Below, piece by piece: positions 55,565 through 64,000 of a DNA stretch of 64,000 nt (position 1 is the first letter of the stretch; every line of letters starts with the position of its first letter). The translations under genes were made by a program, and so were the position numbers. Location: positions 1-64,000 of the forward strand of contig NZ_PUJW01000010.1 in NCBI RefSeq assembly GCF_011189575.1, read 5' to 3'. The DNA comes from Photorhabdus cinerea. Lineage in GTDB: Bacteria > Pseudomonadota > Gammaproteobacteria > Enterobacterales > Enterobacteriaceae. The notes below the pieces were generated by a model. That model did not search any database and was not told the DNA's origin. It saw only the letters and a program-made list of their open reading frames with translations.

Positions 55565-56941
55565 ATGAAAAGAAAAAACTTATTCCTCAGTGCGTTAGCA
55601 ATCAGTATCGGGTTGTCTGTCATGGCTGTTCCTGCCGTCAGTAACGCTGCTTTACCCTCTGTTATCGCTGGTCAGGAGTTGCCAAGCCTCGCACCGATGC
55701 TTGAGAAAGTACTGCCTGCCGTCGTCAGTGTGCATGTTTCCGGTACGCAGGTACAACAGGACCAGAGTATACCTGAAGAGTTCAGGTTCTTCTTCGGTCC
55801 AAATTTGCCAATGGGCCGTGAAAGTACCCGCCCATTTCAAGGGCTTGGCTCAGGTGTCATCATTGACACTGCTAAAGGTTATATATTAACCAATAATCAT
55901 GTTATTGATAATGCAGATAAAATCCGTGTGCAATTGAACGATGGACGTGAATATGAAGCCAGATTGTTAGGCCGCGATCCTCAGACGGATATTGCCTTGC
56001 TGCAACTGAAAGATGCTAAGAATTTAACTGCAATTACCATGGCCGATTCCGATAAACTCCGAGTGGGTGATTTTGCTGTCGCAGTCGGTAATCCATTCGG
56101 CCTTGGTCAAACCGCGACTTCAGGAATTATCTCTGCGTTAGGACGTAGCGGCCTGAACCTGGAAGGACTAGAGAATTTCATCCAAACTGATGCGTCTATT
56201 AACCGTGGTAATTCCGGTGGTGCACTGGTTAATTTGAATGGCGAATTGATTGGTATCAACACCGCAATTCTGGCCCCAGGCGGTGGTAACATTGGTATCG
56301 GCTTTGCTATCCCAAGTAATATGGTAAAAACCCTAAGTGAGCAACTTATCGCTCATGGTGAAGTCAAACGCGGTATTCTTGGTATTAAAGGTACCGAAAT
56401 GAATTCCGATATCGCCAAGGCATTTAATATTGATGCTCAGCGCGGCGCATTTGTCAGTGAAGTATTGCCAAAATCCTCAGCGGCGAAAGCGGGTATTAAA
56501 TCCGGCGATATCCTGGTTTCCGTTGATGGTAAGAAGATCAATAGCTTTGCTGAGCTGAAGGCAAAAATTGGCACGACTGTACCAGGTAAAGAAATTAAAA
56601 TTGGCCTATTACGTAAAGGTAAACCAATGGAAGTTTCTGTTATTCTAGAAAACAGTGAAGGCCAAACAACCAAAGCAGGAAACCTGACTCTTGCCCTGCA
56701 AGGTGCAACCCTGAGCAATGGTGAAGTAAAAGGTACTTACGGTGTGAAAATCGATAGTGTCATGCAAAATTCACCTGCTGCAATGTCTGGTTTACAGAAA
56801 AATGATCTGATTGTTGGGATTAATAATGAACGCGTACAGAATATTAATGAGCTACGCAAAGTCATTGATGCTAAACCTCCAGTAATAGCGCTGAATATTC
56901 TTCGCGGTGAAGAAAGTATCTATCTGTTATTGAGAAATTAA
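55565..56941 (+). CDS. degQ: DegQ periplasmic serine protease
   Basis: HtrA-family protease/chaperone of 458 aa (E. coli DegQ 455). Signal peptide ends NAAL. Catalytic triad: His in LTNNHVIDN, Asp in DPQTDIALL, Ser in NRGNSGGAL. Two PDZ domains follow (about 265-355 and 370-458). It degrades misfolded envelope proteins. The LA loop is short, which favours DegQ over DegP. Its usual partner degS is displaced by about 770 bp. Confidence 0.93.
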   Translation: MKRKNLFLSALAISIGLSVMAVPAVSNAALPSVIAGQELPSLAPMLEKVLPAVVSVHVSGTQVQQDQSIPEEFRFFFGPNLPMGRESTRPFQGLGSGVIIDTAKGYILTNNHVIDNADKIRVQLNDGREYEARLLGRDPQTDIALLQLKDAKNLTAITMADSDKLRVGDFAVAVGNPFGLGQTATSGIISALGRSGLNLEGLENFIQTDASINRGNSGGALVNLNGELIGINTAILAPGGGNIGIGFAIPSNMVKTLSEQLIAHGEVKRGILGIKGTEMNSDIAKAFNIDAQRGAFVSEVLPKSSAAKAGIKSGDILVSVDGKKINSFAELKAKIGTTVPGKEIKIGLLRKGKPMEVSVILENSEGQTTKAGNLTLALQGATLSNGEVKGTYGVKIDSVMQNSPAAMSGLQKNDLIVGINNERVQNINELRKVIDAKPPVIALNILRGEESIYLLLRN

Positions 56942-56975
56942 TACTTTTAGGCTGAAAAATTCGATCTAGTTCCAG

Positions 56976-57006
56976 CATAAGACACAGCGTAATGTTGTGT
57001 CTTATG
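56976..57006 (+). terminator. Hairpin after degQ
   Basis: 11-bp perfect stem CATAAGACACA/TGTGTCTTATG with a 9-nt loop. No T run follows. Confidence 0.55.
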
Positions 57007-57113
57007 CCGCTGACAAACCCATTTAAAAAATGGGGGGTATTTTCGCATCATCGAAAATTTCAGATAACATGTTGGCGGTTGATTAGCTTTCTCTAATACA
57101 AATTAACCTATTC

Positions 57114-57341
57114 TTATTTATCTTTTTTCTTGAGGTACATAAGCATTAACAAAACCAATTTTTCATTTTTATTGATAGCTTTATGAGGAGCAGGATTTAA
57201 TCTATTACTAAAAGTCATTATTTTAACTTCCGGTTTTAATCGACATAAAGTTTTAACAGTTTTTACCCTCTGCAAAAAATCCTTAATCATTTCGGTTTGA
57301 CCTTTAATGATTAAAGTTTTTATCAACGATATGCTTGCCAT
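57114..57341 (-). CDS. Small basic protein of unknown function
   Basis: Reading frame of 75 aa, rich in Lys, starting MASISLIKTLIIKGQTEMIK and ending MYLKKKDK. Weak GGA upstream. It lies in the unusual degQ-degS gap. No family recognised; it may be a chance frame. Confidence 0.3.
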   Translation of the reverse strand: MASISLIKTLIIKGQTEMIKDFLQRVKTVKTLCRLKPEVKIMTFSNRLNPAPHKAINKNEKLVLLMLMYLKKKDK

Positions 57342-57710
57342 TTTTCCAGATTTTAAAACTACACTGATAGACCATAAACGGCTTTTCTTAGCGGCTATTT
57401 ATCACATTCAGACATGATTTAAACTGAGCCAGTCGGGATCTACGGGGTAAATAAAAAGCACTAAACCATAAAGGTTAAAGGCCGTAAAAACCGCGTTAAA
57501 ACCCATATGAATGATAGAAAAATACGATGCAAAGGTATTTAATCACCATGTAAACTACCAGTACAAAGTTTCTCGTTTTATCATTGATGAAAACTCAACA
57601 GTGATAATCGAAGCACTAAAAGCCAGTAATCCGAAATACAGTGTAATGCTATATCTGTTAATTTCTATGTTATCCTGCAATGACTCACTAACTCACTCTG
57701 AATAATACTC

Positions 57711-58769
57711 ATGATTGCCAAATTGCTACGTTCTGCTTTTTTAGGATTACTTGTAGCTGTAATTTTGCTGCTTACCGTTCCATCACTGCGCCCTACCGGG
57801 TTGATATCTGCAATCACCAGCAACAGTAATGACGAAGTTCCATTCAGTTTTAATAAAGGTGTCCGCCGAGCAGCGCCGGCTGTGGTTAACGTCTACAGCA
57901 GCAATATGGGGAGTTTTTCTCATCAAGGCCGGGAAAATCATACCCTTGGTTCTGGCGTTATCATGAGTGATAGAGGCTACATTCTTACTAATAAACACGT
58001 CATCAATAACGCAGGACAAATTATTGTTGCACTACAAAACGGCCATTTTTATGAAGCCCTGATTGTAGGTTCTGACAGCCTAACAGATCTTGCAGTCTTG
58101 AAAATTGATGCCGAAAACCTGCCTGTCATTACCATCAATCCAAATAGAGTGGCCCACGTAGGAGATGTCGTTCTAGCTATTGGTAACCCTTACAATCTGG
58201 GGCAAACCATCACCCAAGGGATTATCAGTGCTACCGGCCGCGTTGGATTAAGCCCTACCCGACGCCAAAACTTTCTCCAAACCGATGCTTCTATTAATCA
58301 GGGTAACTCTGGCGGCGCATTGATTAATACCCTTGGTGAACTAGTGGGTATCAATACATTATCATTCGATAAAAGTGAAAATGGTGAAACCCCAGAAGGG
58401 CTGGGTTTTGCTATTCCCACTGAACTCGCCACCAAGATTATGCAGAAACTTATCCGTGACGGACGGGTTATCCGGGGTTTTATTGGCATAACGTCACAGG
58501 AGCTTCCACATATTCGCTCTTCTAACGGCAATATCAATCAGATTCAGGGACTACGGGTATTTCAGGTTACCCTGAATGGACCCGCGCAAAAAGCCGGTAT
58601 TAAAGTAGGTGATATTATTACCAGTGTAAATAACAAACCGGCTATTTCAGCTGTTGAAACAATGGATCAAGTAGCTGAAATTCGTCCCGGTAGTGTCGTT
58701 CCTGTCACTTTACTGCGTAATGGGAAATTGTTATCACTGCGAGTAACTATTGAAGAATATGGTGAATAG
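57711..58769 (+). CDS. degS: DegS, inner-membrane site-1 protease for RseA
   Basis: HtrA-family protease of 352 aa (E. coli 355) with an N-terminal membrane anchor (AFLGLLVAVILLLTVPSL). Triad His in LTNKHVIN, Asp in DSLTDLAVL, Ser in NQGNSGGAL; a single PDZ domain (about 260-350). It senses unfolded porin C-termini and cuts RseA to release sigma E. The 7-bp hairpin TCCCCAC/GTGGGGA at 58777-58800 follows the stop. Confidence 0.94.
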   Translation: MIAKLLRSAFLGLLVAVILLLTVPSLRPTGLISAITSNSNDEVPFSFNKGVRRAAPAVVNVYSSNMGSFSHQGRENHTLGSGVIMSDRGYILTNKHVINNAGQIIVALQNGHFYEALIVGSDSLTDLAVLKIDAENLPVITINPNRVAHVGDVVLAIGNPYNLGQTITQGIISATGRVGLSPTRRQNFLQTDASINQGNSGGALINTLGELVGINTLSFDKSENGETPEGLGFAIPTELATKIMQKLIRDGRVIRGFIGITSQELPHIRSSNGNINQIQGLRVFQVTLNGPAQKAGIKVGDIITSVNNKPAISAVETMDQVAEIRPGSVVPVTLLRNGKLLSLRVTIEEYGE

Positions 58770-59023
58770 TGATTGCTCCCCACCTTATAGAACGTGGGGA
58801 ATATGTAGCCCTGTCTGATGAAACGTAATGGTATCCGAAAGGTGCTCAATCCTGTTCATCAAGCATATCGGAAACTATGAATGCCATGCATTCTCCCACT
58901 TGCTTCCAGTCGTCATGAAGAGAAAATTTTTTGGCCAGTACAGACAGGTGCTAAGCTGTGACAAACTGACGCCCAGTATGAATGGAAAGCGTCAGTTGCC
59001 GCGGGAATTTACCGGGCATGATG

Positions 59024-60439
59024 CTAATTGACGGGCATGGTCACTAACTGCCCAACAGAACCGCGATCGGCCATTTCCAGGATCTGACTGTAATACAAAA
59101 ACGGGAAGTGCTCATAAGATGGCTGGTTCATATAAACCAGCAACTCCACCCGACCATCAACCCAGACAGTATCTTTCCAGCCATAATCCTGCGGTTGTGG
59201 TGTCGCCCCATTGTTGCTAATAACCTTAAACTGTACACCCTCAATATGAAACGGTTGTGGGGAGAATGCATTCACGATCCAGCGCTCCCATGTCCCTTGT
59301 TGGCTAGTAATATCTACCCGGTTCATATCCCACAACACACCGTTAATTCCCGGTGTATTATCATCAAGATAAATTTCCCGGTTACGGATTGCGTTGGAAA
59401 CCTGCATAGAATCATTGACCAAACGGGATGGTAGCTCATCGGTCACCAAAGATAACAAACCTGTCGCTTTAATGGTCAGAACAGTACTAGAAATCAACAT
59501 AGTGGATGGTTCAAACAACCCAAGCAGCCGGTCAAGTACACCTGCTGATTCGCCGGCTGTAACAGAAACCTCATCCCCTTTGGACATATCAATCAATACT
59601 TCCCGCCGCTCGCCCGGTGCAATGGACATTTGTTGAATAGATACGGGTGAAGGTAACAATCCCAAATCAGTACCTATCATATAGAAAGGACGACCATCAC
59701 TAATTTGTAACTGATATCGGCGAGCATTGGATGCATTCAGTAAACGCAAACGAATCCAACCACGAGATACTTCAATAAAAGGATTCTGTACACCATTAAC
59801 CAACAAAGTATTACCAATAAATCCACCAGCAGCTGGCCGATATTCAGGAGCACCAAAGTTATCCAGCCGTTTATCCTGGAGAATAACCGGAAAATCATTA
59901 ACACCATAATGTTTTGGCAGTGGCAAATTACGGCTGGTTTCATCTTCCACCAGCCACATCCCAGCCAGGCCGTTATAAACATGTGGCGCCATCCGGTTAG
60001 GCATATTGGCATGATACCAACAAGTTGCCGCCTGCTGACGGATAGGCAACACAGGCGACCAGTCGGCTCCCGGGGAAATCTGACGAGCAACGCCACCAGT
60101 CAGAGTACCCGGTAATTGCAATCCACTGACCGTCATCGAAACCGGTTCTGCCAACCGATTACTGTATATCAGTTTCACATCATCATTTTTATGCACCCGT
60201 ACAGTCGGACCAAGATATTGGCCATTAATCCCCCACACACTGGTTTTATATTGTCCATCAAAAGACCAGTGCGCTTTTTGTAAAGTCAGAAATAGTGGTT
60301 GTCCACCACGGGACTCCAATAAAGGAGGAACCGGCAAAGCAGTTTGCTGATTTTTGCTGGCCCGAACCATAAAAGGAGCAGCTCCGATACACATTGCCAA
60401 GCCTGATGCCTGAATAAATTGGCGCCGACTAAATGACAT
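59024..60439 (-). CDS. ftsP: FtsP (SufI), multicopper-oxidase-like division protein
   Basis: Tat-exported periplasmic protein of 471 aa. Signal MSFSRRQFIQASGLAMCIG has the twin Arg. Three cupredoxin domains without the full copper ligand set: GQYLGPTVRVHKNDDVKL, CWYHANMPNRMAPHVYNGLA, AFSPQPFHIEGVQFKV. It protects the divisome under stress. The frame opens at 60472, but ATG 60439, preceded by GGAGAA, starts on the signal peptide. In E. coli ftsP directly follows plsC; here about 1.9 kb is inserted between them. Confidence 0.92.
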   Translation of the reverse strand: MSFSRRQFIQASGLAMCIGAAPFMVRASKNQQTALPVPPLLESRGGQPLFLTLQKAHWSFDGQYKTSVWGINGQYLGPTVRVHKNDDVKLIYSNRLAEPVSMTVSGLQLPGTLTGGVARQISPGADWSPVLPIRQQAATCWYHANMPNRMAPHVYNGLAGMWLVEDETSRNLPLPKHYGVNDFPVILQDKRLDNFGAPEYRPAAGGFIGNTLLVNGVQNPFIEVSRGWIRLRLLNASNARRYQLQISDGRPFYMIGTDLGLLPSPVSIQQMSIAPGERREVLIDMSKGDEVSVTAGESAGVLDRLLGLFEPSTMLISSTVLTIKATGLLSLVTDELPSRLVNDSMQVSNAIRNREIYLDDNTPGINGVLWDMNRVDITSQQGTWERWIVNAFSPQPFHIEGVQFKVISNNGATPQPQDYGWKDTVWVDGRVELLVYMNQPSYEHFPFLYYSQILEMADRGSVGQLVTMPVN

Positions 60440-60592
60440 ATTTTCTCCGCGACAAACATAATTGAATTCCAAGTGTTATGTAGCTCATTTTGCCATCACT
60501 CACCATGGAAGCTAATAACTCATTATTGAAGTTATTAAAGTTTATTGTCCTTTTGATTGCGCTTAACAAAAGCATTATTTATCAAACGCTCA

Positions 60593-60886
60593 TCATATCG
60601 CGAACACGAAACGAATTCTAAAACTATCTGAATGCATTACACAAATCTGTCCCAGTAAGCAAATCGTTATACCTGCCGGGATTTTTACCCGTCGATGAGC
60701 TAACTGGCAATACTTTTCAAAGTTGACGAACCGGATTGAATCTCTGTTGTCGTTTTTATGTTTGAATACCGAGGAGCTTGCTGACAAGGATTCATCGAAA
60801 CACCATTTCCAAGCGCCATGTAAATCTTTCAGTTTCTGCTGGAGATTATCTGCGTATGCCCCGCCATCTAGGATCTCTTCTTCCAT
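60593..60886 (-). CDS. Hypothetical protein in the ftsP-plsC island
   Basis: Reading frame of 97 aa with a good AAGGA site 7 nt before ATG 60886. It starts MEEEILDGGAYADNLQQKLK and continues DLHGAWKWCFDES; the last 30 residues are hydrophobic and Cys-containing. A plus-strand frame overlaps it. No family recognised. Confidence 0.4.
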   Translation of the reverse strand: MEEEILDGGAYADNLQQKLKDLHGAWKWCFDESLSASSSVFKHKNDNRDSIRFVNFEKYCQLAHRRVKIPAGITICLLGQICVMHSDSFRIRFVFAI

Positions 60887-61056
60887 TAGGTTATCCTTCT
60901 GTTCAATTCAAAAACAGAGGGGAATTTCTCACCGGTTTCAAGCAGGAGTTTCGTCTCGCCCAACCCATAATTAAAGTAGAGTTCCCAATTAATGAAATCG
61001 CCGTCCGCCCCACAAGAGTAATTTATTTACTAAATATAAAATATTATTAATATTTC

Positions 61057-61082
61057 AAGCCAGCAATGCTGGCTTTCTTTTT
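61057..61082 (+). terminator. Intrinsic terminator in the island
   Basis: 8-bp stem AAGCCAGC/GCTGGCTT with a 3-nt loop and TTCTTTTT tail on the plus strand. No intact plus-strand gene ends before it. It also lies just past the radical SAM remnant on the minus strand and could serve that side weakly. Confidence 0.75.
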
Positions 61083-61102
61083 AGAATAGATGTAATACTA
61101 AT

Positions 61103-61916
61103 TTAAATCAGATTTTTTTGCTTTAACGTTATTTTTGTTGCTTCATTTAAATCATATTTATATAAATCCTCCTTCATCACCCAAGCATAAATTTCAAAAT
61201 AATCATTAATGATTATTTTGGTATTTTTAGCACGGCAATTAAAAATAAGGAACATCAGGGAAGTCTCTTTTCAGGATTCTCATTTCAGAGAGAAATAAAT
61301 ATTCATCTATTTCCAATTTTTCACGTTTCTCTTTTCCTACACCTAACGGACAAAACTGGTAAAATCGCCAAGACTGTACGTTATAAGGTAATCTATTAAC
61401 CCAAGAAATGATATCATGGAGTTTACCGATATTTGAGTTGGAAACAACCGTGGTAAGTTTGATATTTATTTTATTATTAACACTAGAAAGCCACTTTAAT
61501 ATATTCTTAACAACATGATGCTGATTACTCATTTTCTCACTGCGAATATCGATATTAACTTCTTTATCTACACCATCAATAGGGATACCAACCCAATCAA
61601 GAATATCATTTAGTTGTGCATGATCCATGGAAAAACGATGGCCAACAGTAGAAAGATAAGTGAGAAAACCTTTCCTTTTCGCATATTTTATTAACTCGAT
61701 ATAATCTTTTCTGCTGGTTGGTTCTCCTCCGGTAAATCCCATTTTCCTGAATCCTATCTGATACATTTTATCTATCACAGATAAAATTTCGATAGTTGTG
61801 TTATCTAGAATCCCTGGATTCCTAAAACAGAGATCACAACCAAGATTACAATGTGACGTTATTCGAAAATCTAATAGTAATTATTCAGGCTTGTAAATAG
61901 GTCCATCCTTTTTCAT
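61103..61916 (-). pseudogene. Radical SAM enzyme, broken by a nonsense codon and a frameshift
   Basis: Reading from ATG 61916: MKKDGPIYKPE, then TAA (61881-61883), then LLLDFRITSHCNLGCDLCFR with the CxxxCxxC cluster motif and FTGGEPTSRKDYI. The open part (from 61778) runs to DVPYF. One extra T in a T run near 61240 causes a stop; in the shifted frame it continues FNCRAKNTKIINDYFEIYAW to a stop at 61103. Restored length would be about 270 aa. The subgroup is not identified. The gene appears recently inactivated, as only two point lesions are seen. Confidence 0.75.
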
Positions 61917-62375
61917 GAAAAATACCAATAAGACATTAACCAATTAGTACCATAATTTATATGGTCATTATGTGTGATAAATCAAATTTCTGGCGGTAAT
62001 AAACCCGAGAACAAGAAGTTGAAATTAAAAGATTGCGATTATTGGAAATGATAGATTTCAACAGACAACAGCCGATACAGAGATGACAAGGCTTCCACTT
62101 ACTTATTGCTCTTTAATGCTGCGTTTGACTTCCATAGGCTCCAGTCGGAATTTGTAGGCTTTCCGGATGGATAAGCATATTAATTCAGTGCGTCGTATTC
62201 CCGCACTATTACAGACCACATGGTGATTTTCAATGCAGAAATATAATATCAACCTCCCAGACATGCCGCCTTTCTTCTGCATGTTCACCTTGTTTTTATG
62301 ACGAAATATTCCCCTCCCGCCTTATGTCGGCGGGAGTACCCTTTCGAAGGAAAAGATGGCAAACCAAATAACCTA
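61917..62375. other. Intergenic remainder of the ftsP-plsC island
   Basis: Holds the tnpB fragment (62103-62165) and a GC-rich hairpin CTCCCGCC/GGCGGGAG at 62314-62336, 40 nt after the plsC stop (minus strand), probably the plsC transcript end. Otherwise nothing recognised. Confidence 0.5.
62103..62165 (-). mobile_element. tnpB (IS200/IS605 OrfB) start fragment
   Basis: Minus-strand frame reads SIRKAYKFRLEPMEVKRSIK then stops. KAYKFRLEP is the typical opening of TnpB/OrfB proteins. Only about 20 codons remain. It marks a past insertion between ftsP and plsC. Confidence 0.5.
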
Positions 62376-63119
62376 TTATGGGTACTTATTCTGTTCCTTC
62401 ATTATCTCTAATTCCTTATCCAGCTCTTCTATTTTAGCCTTCATCACCTGATGGCAATACTCTGCTAATTCACGCACTTGCTCTTTGGTATATCCAGAGG
62501 TATCAATTGGTGGCAGCATTTCAACAATGACAGTACCATTATTCCAGCGATTCAGCTTAATATTGCCATTAGCAATGGAAGAGACACAGACAGGGACAAC
62601 AGGAACTCCCGCAGAGATAGCAGCATGGAAAGCACCAGTTTTAAATGGCAGTAAACCCCGGCCACGGCTGCGTGTTCCTTCCGGGAACATCCAGACAGAA
62701 ATACGGCGTTTTTGAATCTGTTCCACCACTTGGGTAATAGTACTGTGCGCTTTAGCACGATTAGCACGATCAATCAGAATATTACCTGTCAGCCAATATA
62801 GCTGACCAAAAAAGGGGATCAGCACCAGGCTTTTTTTACCCACCGTCACGGTGCTCGGTTGGACCGCATTAGACATGGTTATCATGTCATAGTTGTTTTG
62901 GTGGTTGCCAATATAGATACTCGGCCCATAATTCCTGGCTTCGGCAGGAATACGCTCAATTATTTTGATGCCAAATACTTTCGACAATCGACCAAACATA
63001 TGACCAAATACCATGACATGGTGCGGATGACGCGGCCTGAATAAACAGTAAATACCACCCGATACACACACCAAAATCGAAAACAAAATAACAATAATGC
63101 CACGAATAATCGCTAACAT
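62376..63119 (-). CDS. plsC: PlsC, 1-acylglycerol-3-phosphate acyltransferase
   Basis: Acyltransferase of 247 aa making phosphatidic acid from lysophosphatidic acid at the inner membrane. N-terminal helix, catalytic motif I NHQNNYD, motif III FPEGTRSRGRG and VPVVPVCVS, all as in E. coli PlsC (245 aa). The frame opens at 63197, but ATG 63119, with AGAGG upstream, matches the E. coli start. Upstream of it is parC, the standard order. Confidence 0.94.
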   Translation of the reverse strand: MLAIIRGIIVILFSILVCVSGGIYCLFRPRHPHHVMVFGHMFGRLSKVFGIKIIERIPAEARNYGPSIYIGNHQNNYDMITMSNAVQPSTVTVGKKSLVLIPFFGQLYWLTGNILIDRANRAKAHSTITQVVEQIQKRRISVWMFPEGTRSRGRGLLPFKTGAFHAAISAGVPVVPVCVSSIANGNIKLNRWNNGTVIVEMLPPIDTSGYTKEQVRELAEYCHQVMKAKIEELDKELEIMKEQNKYP

Positions 63120-63277
63120 AGCCGCCTCTTGTTTAACGAGCCTCACCCAGCCCGTTAAGGTTTTATTTAATCCAAATTTAGAGCCCATCCCAATCAAGCT
63201 ATTTTATTTGCCATTCTTTAGTCATAAAGGGCAATAATCAAACTGCCTGTAACAATAACGCCTATTGGGATAAAACG

Positions 63278-64000
63278 TTAAGCAGAAGGTGGTGTATCAA
63301 CCTGAACTCGCTCAATACGTTGCAACCCACGAGGTAGGGATGTTCCCTTACGACCACGTTCTGCACGAAATTTCTGAAGATCTTCAGAGCGCAATATCAG
63401 TTTACGTTTACCAAAGTAAAGTGTAATAGACGATTGTGGTGGTAATATAAACAACCAGCTCAACAACTCATCTCCTGAAGCCGCCTGAACAGAAATTATT
63501 TTATTCCCTTTCCCTTTCGAAAGCTGGGGTAGATCTGCAACCGGGAACATTAACATGCGGCCTGCGCTGGTAATTGCCAGCAGCATATCATCCTGCTGGT
63601 TATTTATTTCCAGCGGCGCCATAACGTTGGCATTTTCTGGCAATGTAATCAGTGCCTTACCTGCCCGGTTTTTAGCAACCAAATCACTAAAAGTACAGAT
63701 AAAACCGTAACCGGCATCAGATGCCATCAGAAACTTCTGCTCATCAGGTGCCATTAATACATGTTCTACCGTTGCTCCTGCCGGCAGAGTCAGTTTCCCC
63801 GTGAGTGGCTCTCCCTGACCTCTGGCAGAAGGTAGATCCCGTGGATCAAGAGAATAACTACGGCCTGTCGTATCAATAAAGACAACCGGCTGATTGCTTT
63901 TACCACGAGCTGCGCCACGGAAGCTGTCTCCTGCTTTGTAATTCAGCCCAGCTGGATCGATATCATGGCCTTTCGCACTGCGCACCCAGCCCATTTCTGA
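63278..64000 (-). CDS. parC: ParC, DNA topoisomerase IV subunit A (3' part)
   Basis: The C-terminal 240 or so residues of ParC; the gene continues past the window end (the frame is open to 64000). It contains the C-terminal beta-pinwheel blades (MGWVRSAKGHDIDPAGLNYK; GRSYSLDPRDLPSARGQGEP; RMLMFPVADLPQLSKGKGNK) that bind DNA and set substrate choice. Topoisomerase IV decatenates daughter chromosomes. Confidence 0.95.
   Translation of the reverse strand, partial: SEMGWVRSAKGHDIDPAGLNYKAGDSFRGAARGKSNQPVVFIDTTGRSYSLDPRDLPSARGQGEPLTGKLTLPAGATVEHVLMAPDEQKFLMASDAGYGFICTFSDLVAKNRAGKALITLPENANVMAPLEINNQQDDMLLAITSAGRMLMFPVADLPQLSKGKGNKIISVQAASGDELLSWLFILPPQSSITLYFGKRKLILRSEDLQKFRAERGRKGTSLPRGLQRIERVQVDTPPSA

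Noticed and set aside
57511..57705. 64-aa frame before degS
   Set aside because: No ribosome site before the ATG and no known family; ends just before degS by chance as far as can be seen.
60778..61050. 90-aa plus-strand frame ending before the terminator at 61057
   Set aside because: Overlaps the better-supported minus-strand frame at 60593-60886 and has no ribosome site. It might be the tail of a lost gene, since a plus-strand terminator follows.
61103..61916. Radical SAM remnant as a prokaryotic viperin
   Set aside because: CNLGCDLCF and GFTGGEP resemble viperins superficially, but I could not confirm the viperin C-terminal motifs, so I did not name it.

Overview
The window reads as a chromosomal segment of an enterobacterium of the Photorhabdus/Xenorhabdus type (Morganellaceae). 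Housekeeping proteins (RpsI, RplM, SspA, SspB, ZapE, DegQ, DegS, PlsC, ParC) are close to their E. coli counterparts. They sit in AT-rich DNA with long intergenic regions, a 126-bp element and a palindromic element of a kind I associate with Photorhabdus, an MR/P-type phase-variable fimbrial operon and a type I-F CRISPR relic. The genus is inference; no 16S rRNA or tRNA gene was seen.

Layout: (1) 1.1-9.0 kb, uhpABC-like hexose-phosphate sensing genes directly followed by afuABC-like ABC transport genes. (2) 9.0-17.5 kb, a decayed accessory stretch: brnTA remnants, an MFS stump, a large class I LysRS-aldehyde dehydrogenase fusion, a PLP lyase with an internal deletion, a TetR regulator with a UPF0261 gene, and a VOC protein. 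(3) 17.8-22.1 kb, a compact RiPP-type operon: a 33-residue precursor, an E1-like adenylating enzyme, an Fe/2OG oxygenase, an EamA exporter and an M32 carboxypeptidase. It resembles the pantocin A pathway. (4) 23-28.4 kb, a MATE pump, a CsgG/DUF4810/DUF799 lipoprotein operon, and an AbiEi-Fic fusion preceded by five 23-bp direct repeats. (5) 29-35.5 kb, formate dehydrogenase-N genes with Cys in place of selenocysteine, and an amino-acid permease. (6) 36.3-45.6 kb, an MR/P-like fimbrial operon, an invertible promoter element bounded by 25-bp inverted repeats, and its recombinase. (7) 46-50.3 kb, a phosphoethanolamine transferase-like gene, the CRISPR relic, a pRiA4b ORF-3-like gene and a methyltransferase pseudogene. 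(8) 50.8-64 kb, conserved core genes (sspBA, rpsI-rplM, zapE, zapG, degQ, degS, ftsP, plsC, parC), broken between ftsP and plsC by a small island holding a radical SAM pseudogene and a tnpB fragment.

How the genes work together: UhpB/UhpC probably sense external hexose phosphates and UhpA activates transcription, with AfuABC doing the uptake. In the RiPP operon the E1 enzyme and the oxygenase would modify acidic residues of the precursor, EamA would export the product and the carboxypeptidase would trim or detoxify it. The fimbrial genes follow the A-B-C-D-E-F-G-H-J order of Proteus MR/P with one extra subunit gene, and switch on or off by inversion.

The strongest candidates for something undescribed are the pantocin-like operon with its carboxypeptidase, the LysRS-ALDH fusion whose ALDH general-base Glu is Asn, and the AbiEi-Fic gene with its repeat array.
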